Shown here piece by piece: positions 27,886 through 39,306 of a stretch of DNA of 64,000 nt (the first letter of the stretch is position 1; each line of letters begins with the position of its first letter). The position numbers were made by a program, and so were the translations under genes. Where the stretch lies: assembly GCF_030655415.1 (NCBI RefSeq), contig NZ_JAURVN010000004.1, positions 1-64,000 on the forward strand. The letters run 5' to 3'. Source of the stretch: Herminiimonas sp. Lineage in GTDB: Bacteria; Pseudomonadota; Gammaproteobacteria; Burkholderiales; Burkholderiaceae. A model generated the notes under the pieces. That model was not told where the DNA came from. It saw only the letters and a program-made list of their open reading frames with translations, and did not search any database.

Positions 27886-28503
27886 TTAATATTTATTAAG
27901 CAAGGCGCGCACAGGCGCATACGACTTGCGATGCACAGGCGATACGCCATGTTCACGCAATCGCTCCATATGCAAAGCTGTTGGATAACCTTTGTGTTGA
28001 TCGAAGGCGTAATGCGGGTATTCAATGTGAAGCAATCCTAATGCATGATCGCGCGCAGTTTTTGCCAAAATCGATGCAGCAGAAATCGCCGGCACTTTGT
28101 CGTCGCCTTTGATGATCGCCTCGCCACGCACTGTCATGACCGGGCAACGATTACCGTCGATCAGTGCCAATGTCGGGATTATATGCAGGCCCTCAATGGC
28201 ACGACGCATTGCCAGCATGGTGGCTTGCAAAATGTTCAGAGTATCGATTTCTTCTTCAGAACATTGTGCAATCGACCAAGACAACGCATATGATTTGATC
28301 TCGATCGCCAATGCATCGCGCTTTGCCTCTGTGAGTTTCTTCGAGTCGCGCAAACCAGCAATTGGACGCAGCGGATCAAGAATCACCGCAGCAGCAAACA
28401 CAGGGCCTGCCAATGGACCGCGACCCGCTTCATCGACGCCGCACATGACATCCTCATCCAGGCTAGTGAATAGCGAAAGATTGGTGTCGATTCTTTTTAC
28501 CAT
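27886..28503 (-). CDS. rnhB: ribonuclease HII
   Basis: RNase HII cleaves the RNA strand of RNA-DNA hybrids and initiates removal of single ribonucleotides from DNA. The 205-residue protein contains the type II motif [22 protein letters not shown] with the DE pair, [12 protein letters not shown], the third acid in [10 protein letters not shown] and the fourth in [11 protein letters not shown]. The length is close to E. coli RnhB (198). It lies 37 bp after lpxB, an arrangement widely conserved in proteobacteria. Confidence 0.96.
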   Translation of the reverse strand: MVKRIDTNLSLFTSLDEDVMCGVDEAGRGPLAGPVFAAAVILDPLRPIAGLRDSKKLTEAKRDALAIEIKSYALSWSIAQCSEEEIDTLNILQATMLAMRRAIEGLHIIPTLALIDGNRCPVMTVRGEAIIKGDDKVPAISAASILAKTARDHALGLLHIEYPHYAFDQHKGYPTALHMERLREHGVSPVHRKSYAPVRALLNKY

Positions 28504-28540
28504 GGCTATGTATGTGCTTTATTAGTAAATGCGCATGCAA

Positions 28541-29719
28541 TCAAGCACGGGGCGATTGTGCAATCAATTCCAGCACGGCGCGCGCGCTTTCTGCGGCAGT
28601 ATCACGCAACAAAGTATGGTGCATTTCTGTGAAGCGGCGCTGCAGGTATTCACGATGTGTACCGTCCTGCAATTGCTTCCACAAGGCATCTGCCAACGCT
28701 TCAGGCGTTGCTGCATCCTGCAATAATTCTGGCACCAAAAACTCTTGCGCAAGAATATTCGGCAAGCCTATCCACGGCTGATAACCCATATGACGCAACA
28801 CATGCCAGGAAGCCCGCATCATTTTGTAAGCGATGACCATCGGCTTTTTGAACAGAGCGACTTCGAGCGATGCGGTACCCGACGCAACCAAGACTGCATC
28901 AGCGGCCGCCAGCGCACGATGCGATTGACCGTCTATGACTTTAATAGGTACATCCTGCAAACCGGCTTGTGCAATTAACTCATTGAAATAACGATGCTGC
29001 GCATCACCGGCCATCGGTGCGACAAACTGCAAGGTGGGATCGCGTTGCAGTAATAGTTTTGCTGCAGCGACAAAGGCGACGGCATTGTACTTGAGCTCCG
29101 ACATGCGACTGCCCGGCAAGATAGATACAACAGGTGCGGTCGCTGACAAGCCCAAAGCGACACGTGCACCGGCTTGATCCGGCACCATCGGAATGACTTG
29201 CGCCAGCGGATGGCCAACATAGGTCGCTGGAATACCCGCCTTGCGATAAATTTCTTCCTCGAATGGGAAGATGACCAGCATGTGCGATACGGCGCGCGCG
29301 ATCTTCTTGATACGTCCGCCACGCCATGCCCAGATCGATGGGCCTATGAAATGCATGGTTGGAATACCGGCACTTTTCAATTCCGCCTCTAATCCCAGAT
29401 TGAAATCAGGCGCATCCACACCTATAAAAACGGATGGCCTCTCAAGCAATAGCTGATCGCGCAATGCGATTTGTATTCCCTTGATTTCACGGTAATGCGC
29501 GAGCACTTCGAACAAGCCGCGCACCGACAACTTCTCCATAGGGAAATCGCTGATGAAACCGTGTTCAGCCATATGCGATCCGCCTATGCCGTGCATTAAT
29601 GCATCCGGCAATTGAGGGCGTAAACCAGACAGCAAGCGCCCAGCCAGCAAATCACCGGAAGTTTCACCGGCGACCATCGCAATCGAGGTCTTGCCTGCCA
29701 GGTCAGCGGATGATGCCAC
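28541..29719 (-). CDS. lpxB: lipid-A-disaccharide synthase
   Basis: LpxB condenses UDP-2,3-diacylglucosamine with lipid X to form the lipid A disaccharide at the inner membrane. The 392-residue GT-B glycosyltransferase (family GT19) begins with [16 protein letters not shown] and contains [46 protein letters not shown]-like [14 protein letters not shown] and [22 protein letters not shown]. It overlaps lpxA by 17 bp, so translation is probably coupled. Confidence 0.96.
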   Translation of the reverse strand: MASSADLAGKTSIAMVAGETSGDLLAGRLLSGLRPQLPDALMHGIGGSHMAEHGFISDFPMEKLSVRGLFEVLAHYREIKGIQIALRDQLLLERPSVFIGVDAPDFNLGLEAELKSAGIPTMHFIGPSIWAWRGGRIKKIARAVSHMLVIFPFEEEIYRKAGIPATYVGHPLAQVIPMVPDQAGARVALGLSATAPVVSILPGSRMSELKYNAVAFVAAAKLLLQRDPTLQFVAPMAGDAQHRYFNELIAQAGLQDVPIKVIDGQSHRALAAADAVLVASGTASLEVALFKKPMVIAYKMMRASWHVLRHMGYQPWIGLPNILAQEFLVPELLQDAATPEALADALWKQLQDGTHREYLQRRFTEMHHTLLRDTAAESARAVLELIAQSPRA

Positions 29720-30491
29720 GAGGAGATGCTGCTATGAATTCACGCAGTTGCCGCAGATAAGCGGCTGCGTCGGGTGATTTTTTTTCTTCTTCGAGCAATG
29801 CGGCTTTGGCTTCTTCCAGCGGCAAGCCAGAACGATAGATCGTTTTATAGCCGCGTTTGATGGCCATGATCTGTTCGCTGCTAAAGCCGCGACGCTTCAA
29901 GCCTTCGCTATTGATACCGGCCGGCACGGCGCGATTCCCGGCTGCAGTAACGAAAGGTGGAATGTCCTGGCTAACAGCTGCAGTAAAAGCCGTCATCGCA
30001 TGTTCGCCGATGCGGCAGAATTGATGGACCGAGGTAAAGCCACCAAGAAAGACCCAGTCTTCCAGATGCACGTGACCAGCCAGCGTCGCGTTATTCGCAA
30101 GAATGATGTTGCTACCTAACTGGCAGTCATGCGCGATATGCACGTATGCCATGATCCAGTTATCGTTGCCCAGACGCGTGATATTTGCATCCTGCGTCGT
30201 GCCGAGATTAATCGTGACAAATTCACGTATCGTATTGCGATCACCGATAGACAATTGCGTAGGCTCGCCCGCATATTTCTTGTCTTGTGGTGCAGCACCA
30301 ATCGAAGCGAACTGAAATATCGTGTTGTCGGTACCTATCGTCGTATGTCCTTCGACGACAACATGCGGACCAATTTTTGTACGTGCACCAATTTTTACGT
30401 TGGGACCAATCACCGAATACGCGCCAACCTCAACCGACGCATCGAGTTGCGCTTGTGGATCAATGATCGCGGTTGGATGAATCAAGCTCAT
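29703..30491 (-). CDS. lpxA: UDP-N-acetylglucosamine O-acyltransferase LpxA
   Basis: LpxA adds the first 3-hydroxyacyl chain to UDP-GlcNAc, starting lipid A synthesis. The left-handed beta-helix of hexapeptide repeats spans residues 1-190, with the catalytic histidine at His121 ([10 protein letters not shown]), equivalent to E. coli His125, followed by the helical C-terminal domain. ATG 30491 gives 262 residues, the same length as E. coli LpxA; the frame opens further upstream but that part lies inside fabZ. Its ATG shares one base with the fabZ stop (TAATG). Confidence 0.96.
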   Translation of the reverse strand: MSLIHPTAIIDPQAQLDASVEVGAYSVIGPNVKIGARTKIGPHVVVEGHTTIGTDNTIFQFASIGAAPQDKKYAGEPTQLSIGDRNTIREFVTINLGTTQDANITRLGNDNWIMAYVHIAHDCQLGSNIILANNATLAGHVHLEDWVFLGGFTSVHQFCRIGEHAMTAFTAAVSQDIPPFVTAAGNRAVPAGINSEGLKRRGFSSEQIMAIKRGYKTIYRSGLPLEEAKAALLEEEKKSPDAAAYLRQLREFIAASPRGIIR

Positions 30492-31009
30492 TACTGCCCC
30501 GCAGCTGGACTTGGTTCGTTGATAGTGCGCATCGTGCACATCAGCTCTGCTTCAAGCGCCAGTTGGCCGTCTACAGAACCGGTCGCTTTATATTTCCAGA
30601 TGCCACGCGCGTTACGCAGGATTTCGACTTCCATTTTCAACTGATCGCCAGGTTCAACCGGACGCTTGAAACGCGCACCATCGATACCGATGAAATACAC
30701 CACGCTATTGTCATCCGGCTTTTGACCCATCGTCAGAAACGACAACAAGGCGGCGGTTTGCGCCAGCGCTTCGATCATCAACACCCCAGGCATCACCGGT
30801 TTATGCGGGAAATGTCCGTTAAAGAATTCTTCATTGGCAGTAACGTTTTTGATTGCGGTAATCGACTTGCCGGATTCCCAGGTCAATACGCGATCAACTA
30901 GCAGCATCGGATAGCGATGCGGCAAATATTGTTTGATCTGATTGATATCCAGCGTTTTTGACACTGGTTTTACTTCAGCATTAATTTCAGCTTTTATGTC
31001 GTTACTCAT
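30491..31009 (-). CDS. fabZ: 3-hydroxyacyl-ACP dehydratase FabZ
   Basis: FabZ dehydrates 3-hydroxyacyl-ACP in fatty-acid synthesis and competes with LpxA for the same 3-hydroxyacyl-ACP pool. The hot-dog fold protein has the sequence [13 protein letters not shown], then [21 protein letters not shown], with catalytic His66 and Glu80. ATG 31009 gives 172 residues, about 20 more than typical because of a charged N-terminal stretch ([15 protein letters not shown]). The open frame upstream to 31210 overlaps lpxD and is rejected. The start overlaps the lpxD stop by 8 bp. Confidence 0.95.
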   Translation of the reverse strand: MSNDIKAEINAEVKPVSKTLDINQIKQYLPHRYPMLLVDRVLTWESGKSITAIKNVTANEEFFNGHFPHKPVMPGVLMIEALAQTAALLSFLTMGQKPDDNSVVYFIGIDGARFKRPVEPGDQLKMEVEILRNARGIWKYKATGSVDGQLALEAELMCTMRTINEPSPAAGQ

Positions 31010-32069
31010 GTGGTTCTTCACTCTCGTTGTCGCCCAGCGACTTAATTGTTTTTTCCAAGGTCCGAATTTTCTCACGCATCGCCGGCAAATTGCGCACGAT
31101 GACGGCTGATTTTTCCCAGTCAGCATTTTTTGCCAATGGGTAAAACCCCGTGTACTGCCCCTTTTCATGAATCGAGCGCGACACCATGCTGCCCGACGAA
31201 ATATGTACATTATCAGCGATAGTCAGATGGCCTAATACCATCGCTGCACCGCCAAATGTGCAATGCTTGCCGATAATCGCACTGCCCGCCACGCCGACGC
31301 AGCCAGCCATCGCGGTATGCGCCCCGATATGGCAATTGTGGCCTATCTGGATTTGATTATCGAGCTTGACGCCGTCGTCAATCACGGTATCAGCCAAGGC
31401 GCCTCTATCAATCGACGTATTCGCACCAATTTCTACGTCATCGCCGATTTTCACAGCACCGGTTTGTGGGATCTTGATCCAGACTCCACCTTCATTGGCA
31501 AAGCCGAAACCATCGGCACCAATCACTGCGCCGGAATGAATAATTCCGCGTTTGCCAATTTTGCAACCTGCCAGAAACGTAACACGTGGATGAAAACGCG
31601 TCCCGCTGCCAACCCGAGCATCCGCTCCGATAAAACTGCCCGCGCCAATCACGCAATCATCTTCGACTATGGCTCCAGCTTCGATGGTTACGTGCGATCC
31701 TACAGAGGCGCTGGCAGCAACTTGCGCTTGCGAATCAACAGCAGCAGTAGGATGTATGCCCGTCGGTGCTGCGCGCGCAGTCAGCGCTGCAAAGAACTGC
31801 GCTGCGTGTGCGAAATAGGCGTACGGATTGCTAACGACAATACGAGCACCAGAATATGTTGCGTCGACAACTTCATCGTCAGCAGCAGACAAAATCAAAG
31901 CAGCCGCACGTGTTTGTGCAGCTTGCGTTCGGAACTTGGGATTGGAAAGAAACGTGATGTGCGATGCATCGGCATCGCTTAACGGCGCAATGCCGACAAC
32001 TTCAATGTCGGCATTACCTATCAACCGGCCCCCCAAGCGTTCGACTAATTCTCCCAGCCGAGTGCTCAT
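31002..32069 (-). CDS. lpxD: UDP-3-O-(3-hydroxyacyl)glucosamine N-acyltransferase LpxD
   Basis: LpxD adds the second acyl chain, N-linked, in lipid A synthesis. The 355-residue protein has an N-terminal uridine-binding domain (about 1-100, with ITFLSNPKF), a long left-handed beta-helix of hexapeptide repeats (about 105-300) containing the catalytic His region [17 protein letters not shown], and a short helical C-terminus with a coiled segment ([16 protein letters not shown]). It lies 15 bp after ompH/skp and overlaps fabZ by 8 bp. Confidence 0.96.
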   Translation of the reverse strand: MSTRLGELVERLGGRLIGNADIEVVGIAPLSDADASHITFLSNPKFRTQAAQTRAAALILSAADDEVVDATYSGARIVVSNPYAYFAHAAQFFAALTARAAPTGIHPTAAVDSQAQVAASASVGSHVTIEAGAIVEDDCVIGAGSFIGADARVGSGTRFHPRVTFLAGCKIGKRGIIHSGAVIGADGFGFANEGGVWIKIPQTGAVKIGDDVEIGANTSIDRGALADTVIDDGVKLDNQIQIGHNCHIGAHTAMAGCVGVAGSAIIGKHCTFGGAAMVLGHLTIADNVHISSGSMVSRSIHEKGQYTGFYPLAKNADWEKSAVIVRNLPAMREKIRTLEKTIKSLGDNESEEPHE

Positions 32070-32084
32070 CGTTGCCTTTATATT

Positions 32085-32618
32085 TTATTTGCTCAAAGCC
32101 TTGAGCACTTTGTCGGTGATGTCAATACGCGGGCTGATGTAAACAGCTTCTTGCAGCACGATATCGTATTTTTCCGCTTCAGCGATCTGCTTGATTACCT
32201 TGTTGGTACGATCGATAACATTCGCCATTTCTTCGTTACGACGTTGATTCAAATCTTCCTTGAATTCACGTTGCGTACGTTGAAAATCCTTGTCGACTTC
32301 AGCCAATTCACGCTGACGTTTTGCACGATCAGTATCGGACAATACAGCAGCGTCCTTATCAAGCTTGTCTGCCATGGCTTTCAAACGATTCGCCAAATCC
32401 TGCAATTCTTTTTGACGTTTTGAAAACTCTTGCTCGATCTTTACTTGCGCAGCTTTGTAAGGCGCAGCTTCACGGAAAATGCGTTCTGTACTGACTACGC
32501 CAATTTTCATTTCCTGCGCTTGCACACCAGAAACCAGGAATAATCCTGCGATAAATAATGTAAGGCCCTTGGAGGCCACTGATAGTTTAAATAAAGACTT
32601 CAAAATAATTCTCCGCAT
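32085..32618 (-). CDS. skp: OmpH/Skp family periplasmic chaperone
   Basis: Skp is a trimeric periplasmic chaperone that carries unfolded outer-membrane proteins to the BAM complex. This 177-residue protein has a Sec signal (LTLFIAGLFLVSGVQA, cleavage before QEMK at about residue 36), a beta core (KIGVVSTERIFREAAP) and a long Lys/Glu/Asp-rich pair of helices (about 60-135) forming the tentacles, then KYDIVLQEAVYISPRIDITDKVLKAL. It follows bamA by 42 bp, placing chaperone next to insertase. Confidence 0.94.
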   Translation of the reverse strand: MRRIILKSLFKLSVASKGLTLFIAGLFLVSGVQAQEMKIGVVSTERIFREAAPYKAAQVKIEQEFSKRQKELQDLANRLKAMADKLDKDAAVLSDTDRAKRQRELAEVDKDFQRTQREFKEDLNQRRNEEMANVIDRTNKVIKQIAEAEKYDIVLQEAVYISPRIDITDKVLKALSK

Positions 32619-32660
32619 TTCAAATTTCGATTACTGAATTTCTATTATGCCTGAAGGCGA

Positions 32661-35054
32661 TTAGAAACCTGTGCCTAGCTGGAACTGGAATGCCTGGGTT
32701 TTATCACGTTTAAGCGGGTCACTACTATCGTCCGCATTCAAAGGCTTGCCGAAACTCAACTTCAACGGTCCGATAGGCGAAATCCAGCTTAAACCTATAC
32801 CTACGGATGTTTTCAAATCACCACCGATACTATCGGCATAAACATTACCTGCATCAAAGAAAGTAAACCAACGCAAGCTGCGATCCGTTCCTGATCCAGG
32901 GAACGGGAATTGCAACTCTGCATTAGCAATGATACGTGACGAACCACCTAATGGATCACCATTGGCGGCCTTAGGCCCTAGTGACGAACTTTCATAACCT
33001 CGCACCGAACCAATACCACCCGCGTAGAAGTTTTTGAAGATCGGATAGGTTTTTCCGCCCAGACCTTTACCGTAGTTAATTTCACCATTTAATGCCAAAG
33101 TAACATTACTAAACAACGGGCGGAACCATTGATGCTGATAGGTTGCACGATAATAAGTAGAGTCGCCCCCTGGTGAAATTTCAAAATTAGCACGTTGGAA
33201 ACGGCCTTTAGTAGGCACCAGCGCGCTATCCCGGTTATCCCGCTGCCACGCCGCAGTTAACGGAATTGCGGTCGCTGAAGCATCATGCTGTCCTTGCGAA
33301 AAGGCACTCCGAGGATCTGTCGTGCTGTTAGCGACATTATTAATACTATCTACGTAACGCCTGTATGCATCCGGACTATCATTGTAATTCGTAACACCGG
33401 TGTAAGTTTCAACACTAGTCTGCTCAATACCTACACCAAAAAAGACACGATCATACTCAGAAAATGGCACACCGAATTTGACGTTCGCACCATTACTACG
33501 AATACGATAGTCACCCGTATTCACACTAGGAGGACGGGTTGTACGTGTAAATATCTCATAGCTACGACTAATACCGTCATCTGTGAAATATGGATTAGTG
33601 CTAGACAGCGCAATGGTGCGATTCAGTTTGCTGGTATTGACGTCAATACCGACAGTATTGCCGCTACCAAAAGCATTATTTTGATTAATCGATCCGCTTA
33701 ATGAGAGTTTATCTGCACTGGAGAACCCCGCACCCAGCATGATGCTACCTGTTGGCTTCTCGGTTACCGCTAGATTGACATCAACTTGATCGGTCTTGCC
33801 AGGTACGTCTGGTGTTTCGACTGTCACTTCATTGAAATAGTCCAAACGGTCAACGCGATCGCGCGACATCTTGATTTTTTCACCGTCATACCAAGAATTC
33901 TCAAACTGGCGCAACTCACGACGAATCACTTCATCGCGTGTTTTAGTATTACCGGAAATATTGATGTTGCGAACATAGACGCGTTTGCCCGGATCGATCA
34001 ATACTGTAAAAGCAACTTCTTTCTTTTCGCGATCAAGCTGCGGATTTGCGTTCACGTTAGCGAAAGCGTAACCAAAATTACCCAGACGTTCAGAAATATT
34101 TTTGGTACTTGCAGTCAGTTTTTCACCAGAATACACATCGCCTTTTTTCAATTGCAGCAGCGACTTCAATTCCTCTTCACGACCAAACATTTCACCTTCG
34201 AGTTTGATATCGGAAACAGTGTATTTCTCACCTTCTTTAATATTGACGGTGATGTAAATATCTTTTTTATCCGGCGAAATTGAAACCTGTGTCGACTCTA
34301 TCTGCATCTCGATATAACCGCGATCCAGATAGAAGGATTTCATTTTTTCAATGTCGCCAGCCAGCTTCTGTTTCGAATATTGATCAGCCTTGGAATACCA
34401 AGTGAACCAGCCCGGTGTACTCAGGCTCATGTTCTTGATTAATTCTTTTTCAGTGAACGCTTTAGTACCAATGATGTTGATGTTCTTGATACGCGACACA
34501 TCGCCTTCGTCCACTGCGAAAGTAATCGATACGCGGTTACGTTCGATCGGTGTCACTGTGGTTGTGATCACAACACTATACAAACCGCGTGACAGATATT
34601 GACGTTTCAATTCTTGTTCTGCGCGATCAACCAGCGCCTTGTCGAAAATACGCGATTCGCCGACGCCGATTTCTTTCAGCGCTTTGGTCAATTGTTCTTT
34701 ATCGAATTCCTTAGTGCCGGTAAATTCAACGGAGGCAATCGCAGGACGTTCTTCAACGAAGACAACCAGCACGTCACCTTCAACTTCAATCCGTACGTCC
34801 TTGAAAAAACCGGTCGCGTACAAAGCCTTGATCGCGGTCGAACCTTTTTCATCCGTGAACGTTTCACCAACCCGTACCGGCAAATAGCTGAAAACCGTGC
34901 CCGCTTCGGTACGTTGAATACCTTCGACGCGGATATCTTTTACGGTGAATGGATCAGCCGCCTGCGTGTAGCCAGAGCACAAAGCCAAGGCAGCAACAGC
35001 GATAAGGTGACGAGGGAAAGTCGGTAAAGAGAAACGCTCTGAATATAATTTCAT
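32661..35054 (-). CDS. bamA: outer membrane protein assembly factor BamA
   Basis: BamA is the central insertase for outer-membrane beta-barrel proteins. The 797-residue precursor has a signal peptide (HLIAVAALALCSGYTQA, cleavage before ADPF), five POTRA domains (about 37-440, beginning FTVKDIRVEGIQRTEAG) and a 16-strand barrel. The barrel contains the loop 6 VRGYE motif (GGIGSVRGYESSSLGP) and ends in Phe (QLGTGF), as outer-membrane proteins do. It lies between rseP and skp in the conserved rseP-bamA-skp-lpxD-fabZ-lpxA-lpxB order. Confidence 0.97.
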   Translation of the reverse strand: MKLYSERFSLPTFPRHLIAVAALALCSGYTQAADPFTVKDIRVEGIQRTEAGTVFSYLPVRVGETFTDEKGSTAIKALYATGFFKDVRIEVEGDVLVVFVEERPAIASVEFTGTKEFDKEQLTKALKEIGVGESRIFDKALVDRAEQELKRQYLSRGLYSVVITTTVTPIERNRVSITFAVDEGDVSRIKNINIIGTKAFTEKELIKNMSLSTPGWFTWYSKADQYSKQKLAGDIEKMKSFYLDRGYIEMQIESTQVSISPDKKDIYITVNIKEGEKYTVSDIKLEGEMFGREEELKSLLQLKKGDVYSGEKLTASTKNISERLGNFGYAFANVNANPQLDREKKEVAFTVLIDPGKRVYVRNINISGNTKTRDEVIRRELRQFENSWYDGEKIKMSRDRVDRLDYFNEVTVETPDVPGKTDQVDVNLAVTEKPTGSIMLGAGFSSADKLSLSGSINQNNAFGSGNTVGIDVNTSKLNRTIALSSTNPYFTDDGISRSYEIFTRTTRPPSVNTGDYRIRSNGANVKFGVPFSEYDRVFFGVGIEQTSVETYTGVTNYNDSPDAYRRYVDSINNVANSTTDPRSAFSQGQHDASATAIPLTAAWQRDNRDSALVPTKGRFQRANFEISPGGDSTYYRATYQHQWFRPLFSNVTLALNGEINYGKGLGGKTYPIFKNFYAGGIGSVRGYESSSLGPKAANGDPLGGSSRIIANAELQFPFPGSGTDRSLRWFTFFDAGNVYADSIGGDLKTSVGIGLSWISPIGPLKLSFGKPLNADDSSDPLKRDKTQAFQFQLGTGF

Positions 35055-35112
35055 TGGCTATCGTAAATTAAGATACTAGTCAGACTTAGGGTCGTTAAGA
35101 GACTTACCTAGT

Positions 35113-36480
35113 TCAGGAGATCAGGCGGTTAATGTCATTAAAGACCGCCACCAACATCAAGGTCATCAATATTCCTATTCCCGCACGCTGCGCAATTGCA
35201 CCAAAGCGTTCAGAGACAGGACGACCCGTCAAAACTTCCACAGCATAATACAGCAAATGCCCACCATCCAGCACTGGTATAGGCAATAGATTCATGACAC
35301 CTAAACTGATACTGACGAAGGCAATAAAACTCAAGTAACTAATCAGACCGATACGGGCCGTCTGTCCTGCGTAATCAGCAATCGTGATCGGGCCCGTGAC
35401 ATTCTTCCAGGACACCTCGCCGACGATCATCTTGCCGACCATTTTCAAGGTCATCGCGCTGGTATCCCAGGTCTTTTGTACACCCTTGGCCAAGGCGGTA
35501 ATTGGCCCGTGACTTGCCAACACCATTTCTGGTGCCATCGGCACTTCAACCTTGATGCGGCCGAAGACCTGGCCATCTTTGCTCGCCTCTTCCGGCGTAA
35601 CGTTCAAGCTCAGTGGCTGACCATCGCGCAAAAGATCAATTTTCAAGTTCTTGCCAGGTGAAGCACGAACGGCTTCAACCAAGGCCATCCCATCCGGGAT
35701 AACCACGCCATTCACTGCAGTCACCAGATCGCCAGTCTTCAAGCCCGCCAGCATAGCTGGGCCGTCTGGAACAACCTGACCCAGGATTGCTCGAGGACGC
35801 GCCAAGTCGATACCGAGCTTGACGAGGAAATCACCCTCCAGTTCTTCAGCCGAAATGCTGTCGACTGGAATGGTCAGCGTGTTGATTATTTTTTCAGATG
35901 GGGAATTAGGATTAGCGCGTTCAACATCCAGCTTGACTGGCTTGTTGTTAACGACGCCCTGCACTACCTGCCAGCGCAAATCGTTCCAAATTTGAATCGG
36001 CTCGCCATTCACGGCTGTCACCAGTTCGCCACCGCGCAGACCAGCTTTATACGCCACGGATTGTTCTGCGGGCGCACGTAATTTCGGCGCAGGCTCTGGA
36101 ATGCCGTATACATACAAACCTGCGAACACGAGGATCGCAAGCAGGAAATTAGCGAGCGGGCCAGCGGCCACAATCGCAATACGACGCCATACAGATTGAC
36201 GGGTGAATTCGCGCTTCAGATCGGCTGGCGAGACATGACTGAGATCGCCTTCGCGCGCATCCAGCATTTTGACGTAACCACCAAGTGGCAAAACTGAAAT
36301 TGCCCATTCAGTTTGATCTGGACCGTAACGACGCGAAAAAATTACTTTTCCCATCCCAACGGAGAAACGCAACACTTTGACACCGCACCAACGCGCTACC
36401 AAATAGTGCCCCAGTTCGTGCACGATAATCAGCACGCCGAGAACAACTGCAAATGCGAGGATAGTTTGGAGAAAGTGCAT
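35113..36480 (-). CDS. rseP: RIP metalloprotease RseP
   Basis: RseP is the site-2 intramembrane zinc protease that cleaves the anti-sigma factor RseA in the envelope stress response and clears signal peptides. The 455-residue protein has HELGH at residues 21-25 in the first membrane helix, PDZ domains in the middle (about 120-310), and the third zinc ligand in NLLPIPVLDGGHLLYY of a late helix. The end of dxr is 2 bp before its start. Its position directly upstream of bamA links proteolytic stress sensing with outer-membrane assembly. Confidence 0.96.
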   Translation of the reverse strand: MHFLQTILAFAVVLGVLIIVHELGHYLVARWCGVKVLRFSVGMGKVIFSRRYGPDQTEWAISVLPLGGYVKMLDAREGDLSHVSPADLKREFTRQSVWRRIAIVAAGPLANFLLAILVFAGLYVYGIPEPAPKLRAPAEQSVAYKAGLRGGELVTAVNGEPIQIWNDLRWQVVQGVVNNKPVKLDVERANPNSPSEKIINTLTIPVDSISAEELEGDFLVKLGIDLARPRAILGQVVPDGPAMLAGLKTGDLVTAVNGVVIPDGMALVEAVRASPGKNLKIDLLRDGQPLSLNVTPEEASKDGQVFGRIKVEVPMAPEMVLASHGPITALAKGVQKTWDTSAMTLKMVGKMIVGEVSWKNVTGPITIADYAGQTARIGLISYLSFIAFVSISLGVMNLLPIPVLDGGHLLYYAVEVLTGRPVSERFGAIAQRAGIGILMTLMLVAVFNDINRLIS

Positions 36481-36482
36481 GT

Positions 36483-37661
36483 TTATATAAAAGAATTCGC
36501 AACATCGCGCGCGCGCTGATCTTGCTCAAAAACTGATTCAATATCCGTTACGGGCCCCGAAGGCAAAGCGGCCATCACGCGAGCAATCAATTGATCGATC
36601 ACCCGAAAACCAATGCGACCATCAAGGAATGCCTGCACCGCAATTTCATTCGCCGCATTCATGATCGCCGGTGCGGAACCGCCCGCTTGCAGTGCATCAT
36701 ACGCCAGTTTCAGACATGGAAATCGCACCAAGTCAGGCGTCTCAAAAGTAAGTTGAGCAATCTTGACCAAATCGATAGGCGCGACACCGGAAGCAATCCG
36801 CTCCGGATAAGCCATCGCATGTGCAATCGGCGTACGCATATCCGGATTACCCAGTTGCGCCAGCACCGAACCGTCGACATAAGAGACCATCGAATGCACC
36901 ACACTTTGCGGGTGGATCACGACTTCAATCTGACTAGCCGGAACACCGAATAACCAATGGGCTTCTATGACTTCCAGCCCCTTGTTCATCATCGTGGCGG
37001 AATCCACCGAGATCTTGCGGCCCATCACCCATTTGGGATGCGCAATCGCTTCAGCGCAGGTGACCTGATTCAGGGTATTGATATCGCGATGCAGGAAAGG
37101 TCCGCCCGACGCCGTCAACAGAATTTTTTCTATCCCATGCTGCGATGGTGAGCGTTGATCTTGCGCATGATATGCCGCCGGCATACATTGAAAAATAGCA
37201 TTGTGCTCGCTATCAATCGGCATCAAAGTCGCGCCACTGGCAGCGACCGCCTCCATCAATAATGGGCCAGACATCACCAGCGCTTCTTTATTCGCCAATA
37301 GCACTTTTTTACCGGCACGTGCTGCGGCCAGCGTTGGCGCAAGTCCAGCCGCACCAACAATCGCGGCCATGACACTATCGCATTCAGCCGCACTAGCGAC
37401 CGCGCATAAAGCAGCTTCACCATATTCGACCTGAGTTTTCAGGCCTTGCTGACGCAAGATAAGTTGGAGTTTTTGAGCAGATTCGGCGCTACCGACAACT
37501 GCGATACTTGGTTGGAATTGTGCGCATTGCGCGGCCAACTCTTTGACACGATTGTGCGCCGTCAATGCATAGACACGATAACGATCAGGGTGACGTGCGA
37601 TGACGTCGAGAGTCGATACGCCTATGGAACCAGTCGAACCGAGTATTGTGATGTGCTGCAT
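36483..37661 (-). CDS. dxr: 1-deoxy-D-xylulose-5-phosphate reductoisomerase
   Basis: Dxr makes 2-C-methyl-D-erythritol 4-phosphate with NADPH in the MEP pathway, feeding undecaprenyl phosphate synthesis. The N-terminal NADPH motif [16 protein letters not shown], the motif [11 protein letters not shown], the metal-binding [13 protein letters not shown] and [14 protein letters not shown] are all intact. The protein is 392 residues from ATG 37661, aligning with the usual [14 protein letters not shown] start. ATG 37673, four codons earlier, has a better-spaced AAGG and may be the true start. It follows cdsA by about 20 bp. Confidence 0.96.
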   Translation of the reverse strand: MQHITILGSTGSIGVSTLDVIARHPDRYRVYALTAHNRVKELAAQCAQFQPSIAVVGSAESAQKLQLILRQQGLKTQVEYGEAALCAVASAAECDSVMAAIVGAAGLAPTLAAARAGKKVLLANKEALVMSGPLLMEAVAASGATLMPIDSEHNAIFQCMPAAYHAQDQRSPSQHGIEKILLTASGGPFLHRDINTLNQVTCAEAIAHPKWVMGRKISVDSATMMNKGLEVIEAHWLFGVPASQIEVVIHPQSVVHSMVSYVDGSVLAQLGNPDMRTPIAHAMAYPERIASGVAPIDLVKIAQLTFETPDLVRFPCLKLAYDALQAGGSAPAIMNAANEIAVQAFLDGRIGFRVIDQLIARVMAALPSGPVTDIESVFEQDQRARDVANSFI

Positions 37662-37680
37662 TTTTTGCCGCATCTGCGCC

Positions 37681-38499
37681 TTACATCCAGTAGCCAACCA
37701 GCACTGCCAGCGGCAATGTCGGAATTAACGCATCCAGTCTATCGAGTACGCCGCCATGGCCGGGCAGCAGATTGCTGCTGTCCTTCATACCGGCGCGGCG
37801 CTTGAGTTGGGATTCGAACAGATCGCCGACTATGCTGGCGGCAACCATCAATAGCAATATCGTCAGGAAACCAGCCCAACCCCACTTGAGATAAAGCTGT
37901 ACGGCAAAGGTATCGTTCAAGGCTGGCACAGTAAGCGTTGCTGCGCTAGCAAGCAAAACCAGAATACCGCCGCCAATCGCGCCTTCCCAGGATTTACCCG
38001 GAGAAATCGATGGCGCCAGTTTGCGTTTGCCAAAAGCTTTGCCACTGAAGTAAGCACCGATGTCAGCAATCCAGACCAGCGCCATGACCGAAAACATATA
38101 CAGCGCCGATCGATTGTACAAACTGAGTATGGCAATGAATGCGCCAAGAACGGCGATACCAAAAATACCAGTCAGCAAGCGATTGCGGAAGCCATCCAGC
38201 GGCGGCAATCCAAATCCCAAGGATGGCACCAGACGCACGGCCCAGATCGCAACGCAGATCGCATACAAAAGCATGCTTTGTTTGAAGCTGGCGGTCACCA
38301 CCAGATAGGTAAATGCTGCCGTCCACAACACAGCACCGAACACGGGGAATTTATTGCCGAACAGACGCAGACATTCCCATGCGGCAGCCGCAAAAAAGAT
38401 GCCGGTGAATACCGCAAATACTTCAAATGAACCGGATGAAATCACCAGCAGCAACACTGCCAGCAAAATTAACGCAGTGATAATGCGGGTTTTCAGCAT
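37681..38499 (-). CDS. cdsA: phosphatidate cytidylyltransferase
   Basis: CdsA makes CDP-diacylglycerol from phosphatidic acid and CTP, the branch point of phospholipid synthesis. This 272-residue integral membrane protein has about eight hydrophobic segments. The family signature is complete near the C-terminus: [21 protein letters not shown] followed by DRLDAL. It overlaps uppS by 7 bp. Confidence 0.96.
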   Translation of the reverse strand: MLKTRIITALILLAVLLLVISSGSFEVFAVFTGIFFAAAAWECLRLFGNKFPVFGAVLWTAAFTYLVVTASFKQSMLLYAICVAIWAVRLVPSLGFGLPPLDGFRNRLLTGIFGIAVLGAFIAILSLYNRSALYMFSVMALVWIADIGAYFSGKAFGKRKLAPSISPGKSWEGAIGGGILVLLASAATLTVPALNDTFAVQLYLKWGWAGFLTILLLMVAASIVGDLFESQLKRRAGMKDSSNLLPGHGGVLDRLDALIPTLPLAVLVGYWM

Positions 38500-39257
38500 T
38501 TGGCCGCCGATGCTTGTTCAGTCAACTGGGCGCTGGTACGACCAAAACGCCGTTCGCGTTGCTGATAGGATGAAATTGCCTTCTCTAACTCAGCCGCGTC
38601 AAAATCGGGCCAGTAGGCATCAGTGAAATACAACTCGGTATAAGCAAGTTGCCACAACAGGAAATTGGAAATACGTTCTTCGCCACCAGTACGAATGAAG
38701 AGATCCGGCTCAGGCGCATAAGACAGCGACAGATATTGCGCCAGTTGCTCTTCAGTAAAATCAGTCGCACCTGGATTGGTCGCTACCATTTGATTTACTG
38801 CCTGCATGATGTCCCAACGACCGCCGTAGTTGGCGCAAATAGTCACCGTCAGCTTATCGTTGGCGGCAGTCTTGCGCTCTGCGCTGGCAATCATTTTTTG
38901 CAGTTTGTCGTCGAAGCGACTGAGGTCGCCGACAATTTTCAGGCGTATGCCGTTGGCGTGCATCTTCGCTACTTCGCGTTCCAGAGCGGTCACGAACAAA
39001 CGCATCAGCAAGGACACTTCATCCTCGGGGCGACGCCAGTTTTCCGAGCTGAAAGCAAAAAAAGTCACGTACTCGACGCCCTGCATTGCGCAGGCTTCGA
39101 CGATACCGCGTACCGCTTCTACACCTTTGACGTGGCCTGCTACGCGCGGCATGAAACGCTTGGTCGCCCAGCGTCCATTGCCATCCATGATGATGGCAAT
39201 ATGACGCGGCACCAGTGATACGTCCGGCACGACCTGGGTTGAGCTTGACGATGTCAT
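38493..39257 (-). CDS. uppS: undecaprenyl diphosphate synthase
   Basis: UppS elongates farnesyl diphosphate with isopentenyl units in cis to make the C55 lipid carrier for peptidoglycan and O-antigen. In this 254-residue protein, [15 protein letters not shown] holds the catalytic Asp25 and the diphosphate-binding residues. [25 protein letters not shown] and the C-terminal [20 protein letters not shown] are family landmarks. It lies in frr-uppS-cdsA-dxr order and overlaps cdsA by 7 bp. Confidence 0.97.
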   Translation of the reverse strand: MTSSSSTQVVPDVSLVPRHIAIIMDGNGRWATKRFMPRVAGHVKGVEAVRGIVEACAMQGVEYVTFFAFSSENWRRPEDEVSLLMRLFVTALEREVAKMHANGIRLKIVGDLSRFDDKLQKMIASAERKTAANDKLTVTICANYGGRWDIMQAVNQMVATNPGATDFTEEQLAQYLSLSYAPEPDLFIRTGGEERISNFLLWQLAYTELYFTDAYWPDFDAAELEKAISSYQQRERRFGRTSAQLTEQASAAKC

Positions 39258-39306
39258 GGATGGGCGGCCAGAAATGAAAAGAGTGACAAAAGAATCGAGG
39301 GCCGAC

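Noticed and set aside
31010..31210. A 67-residue N-terminal extension of fabZ
   Set aside because: It lies fully within lpxD in another frame, and FabZ homologues have no such domain.
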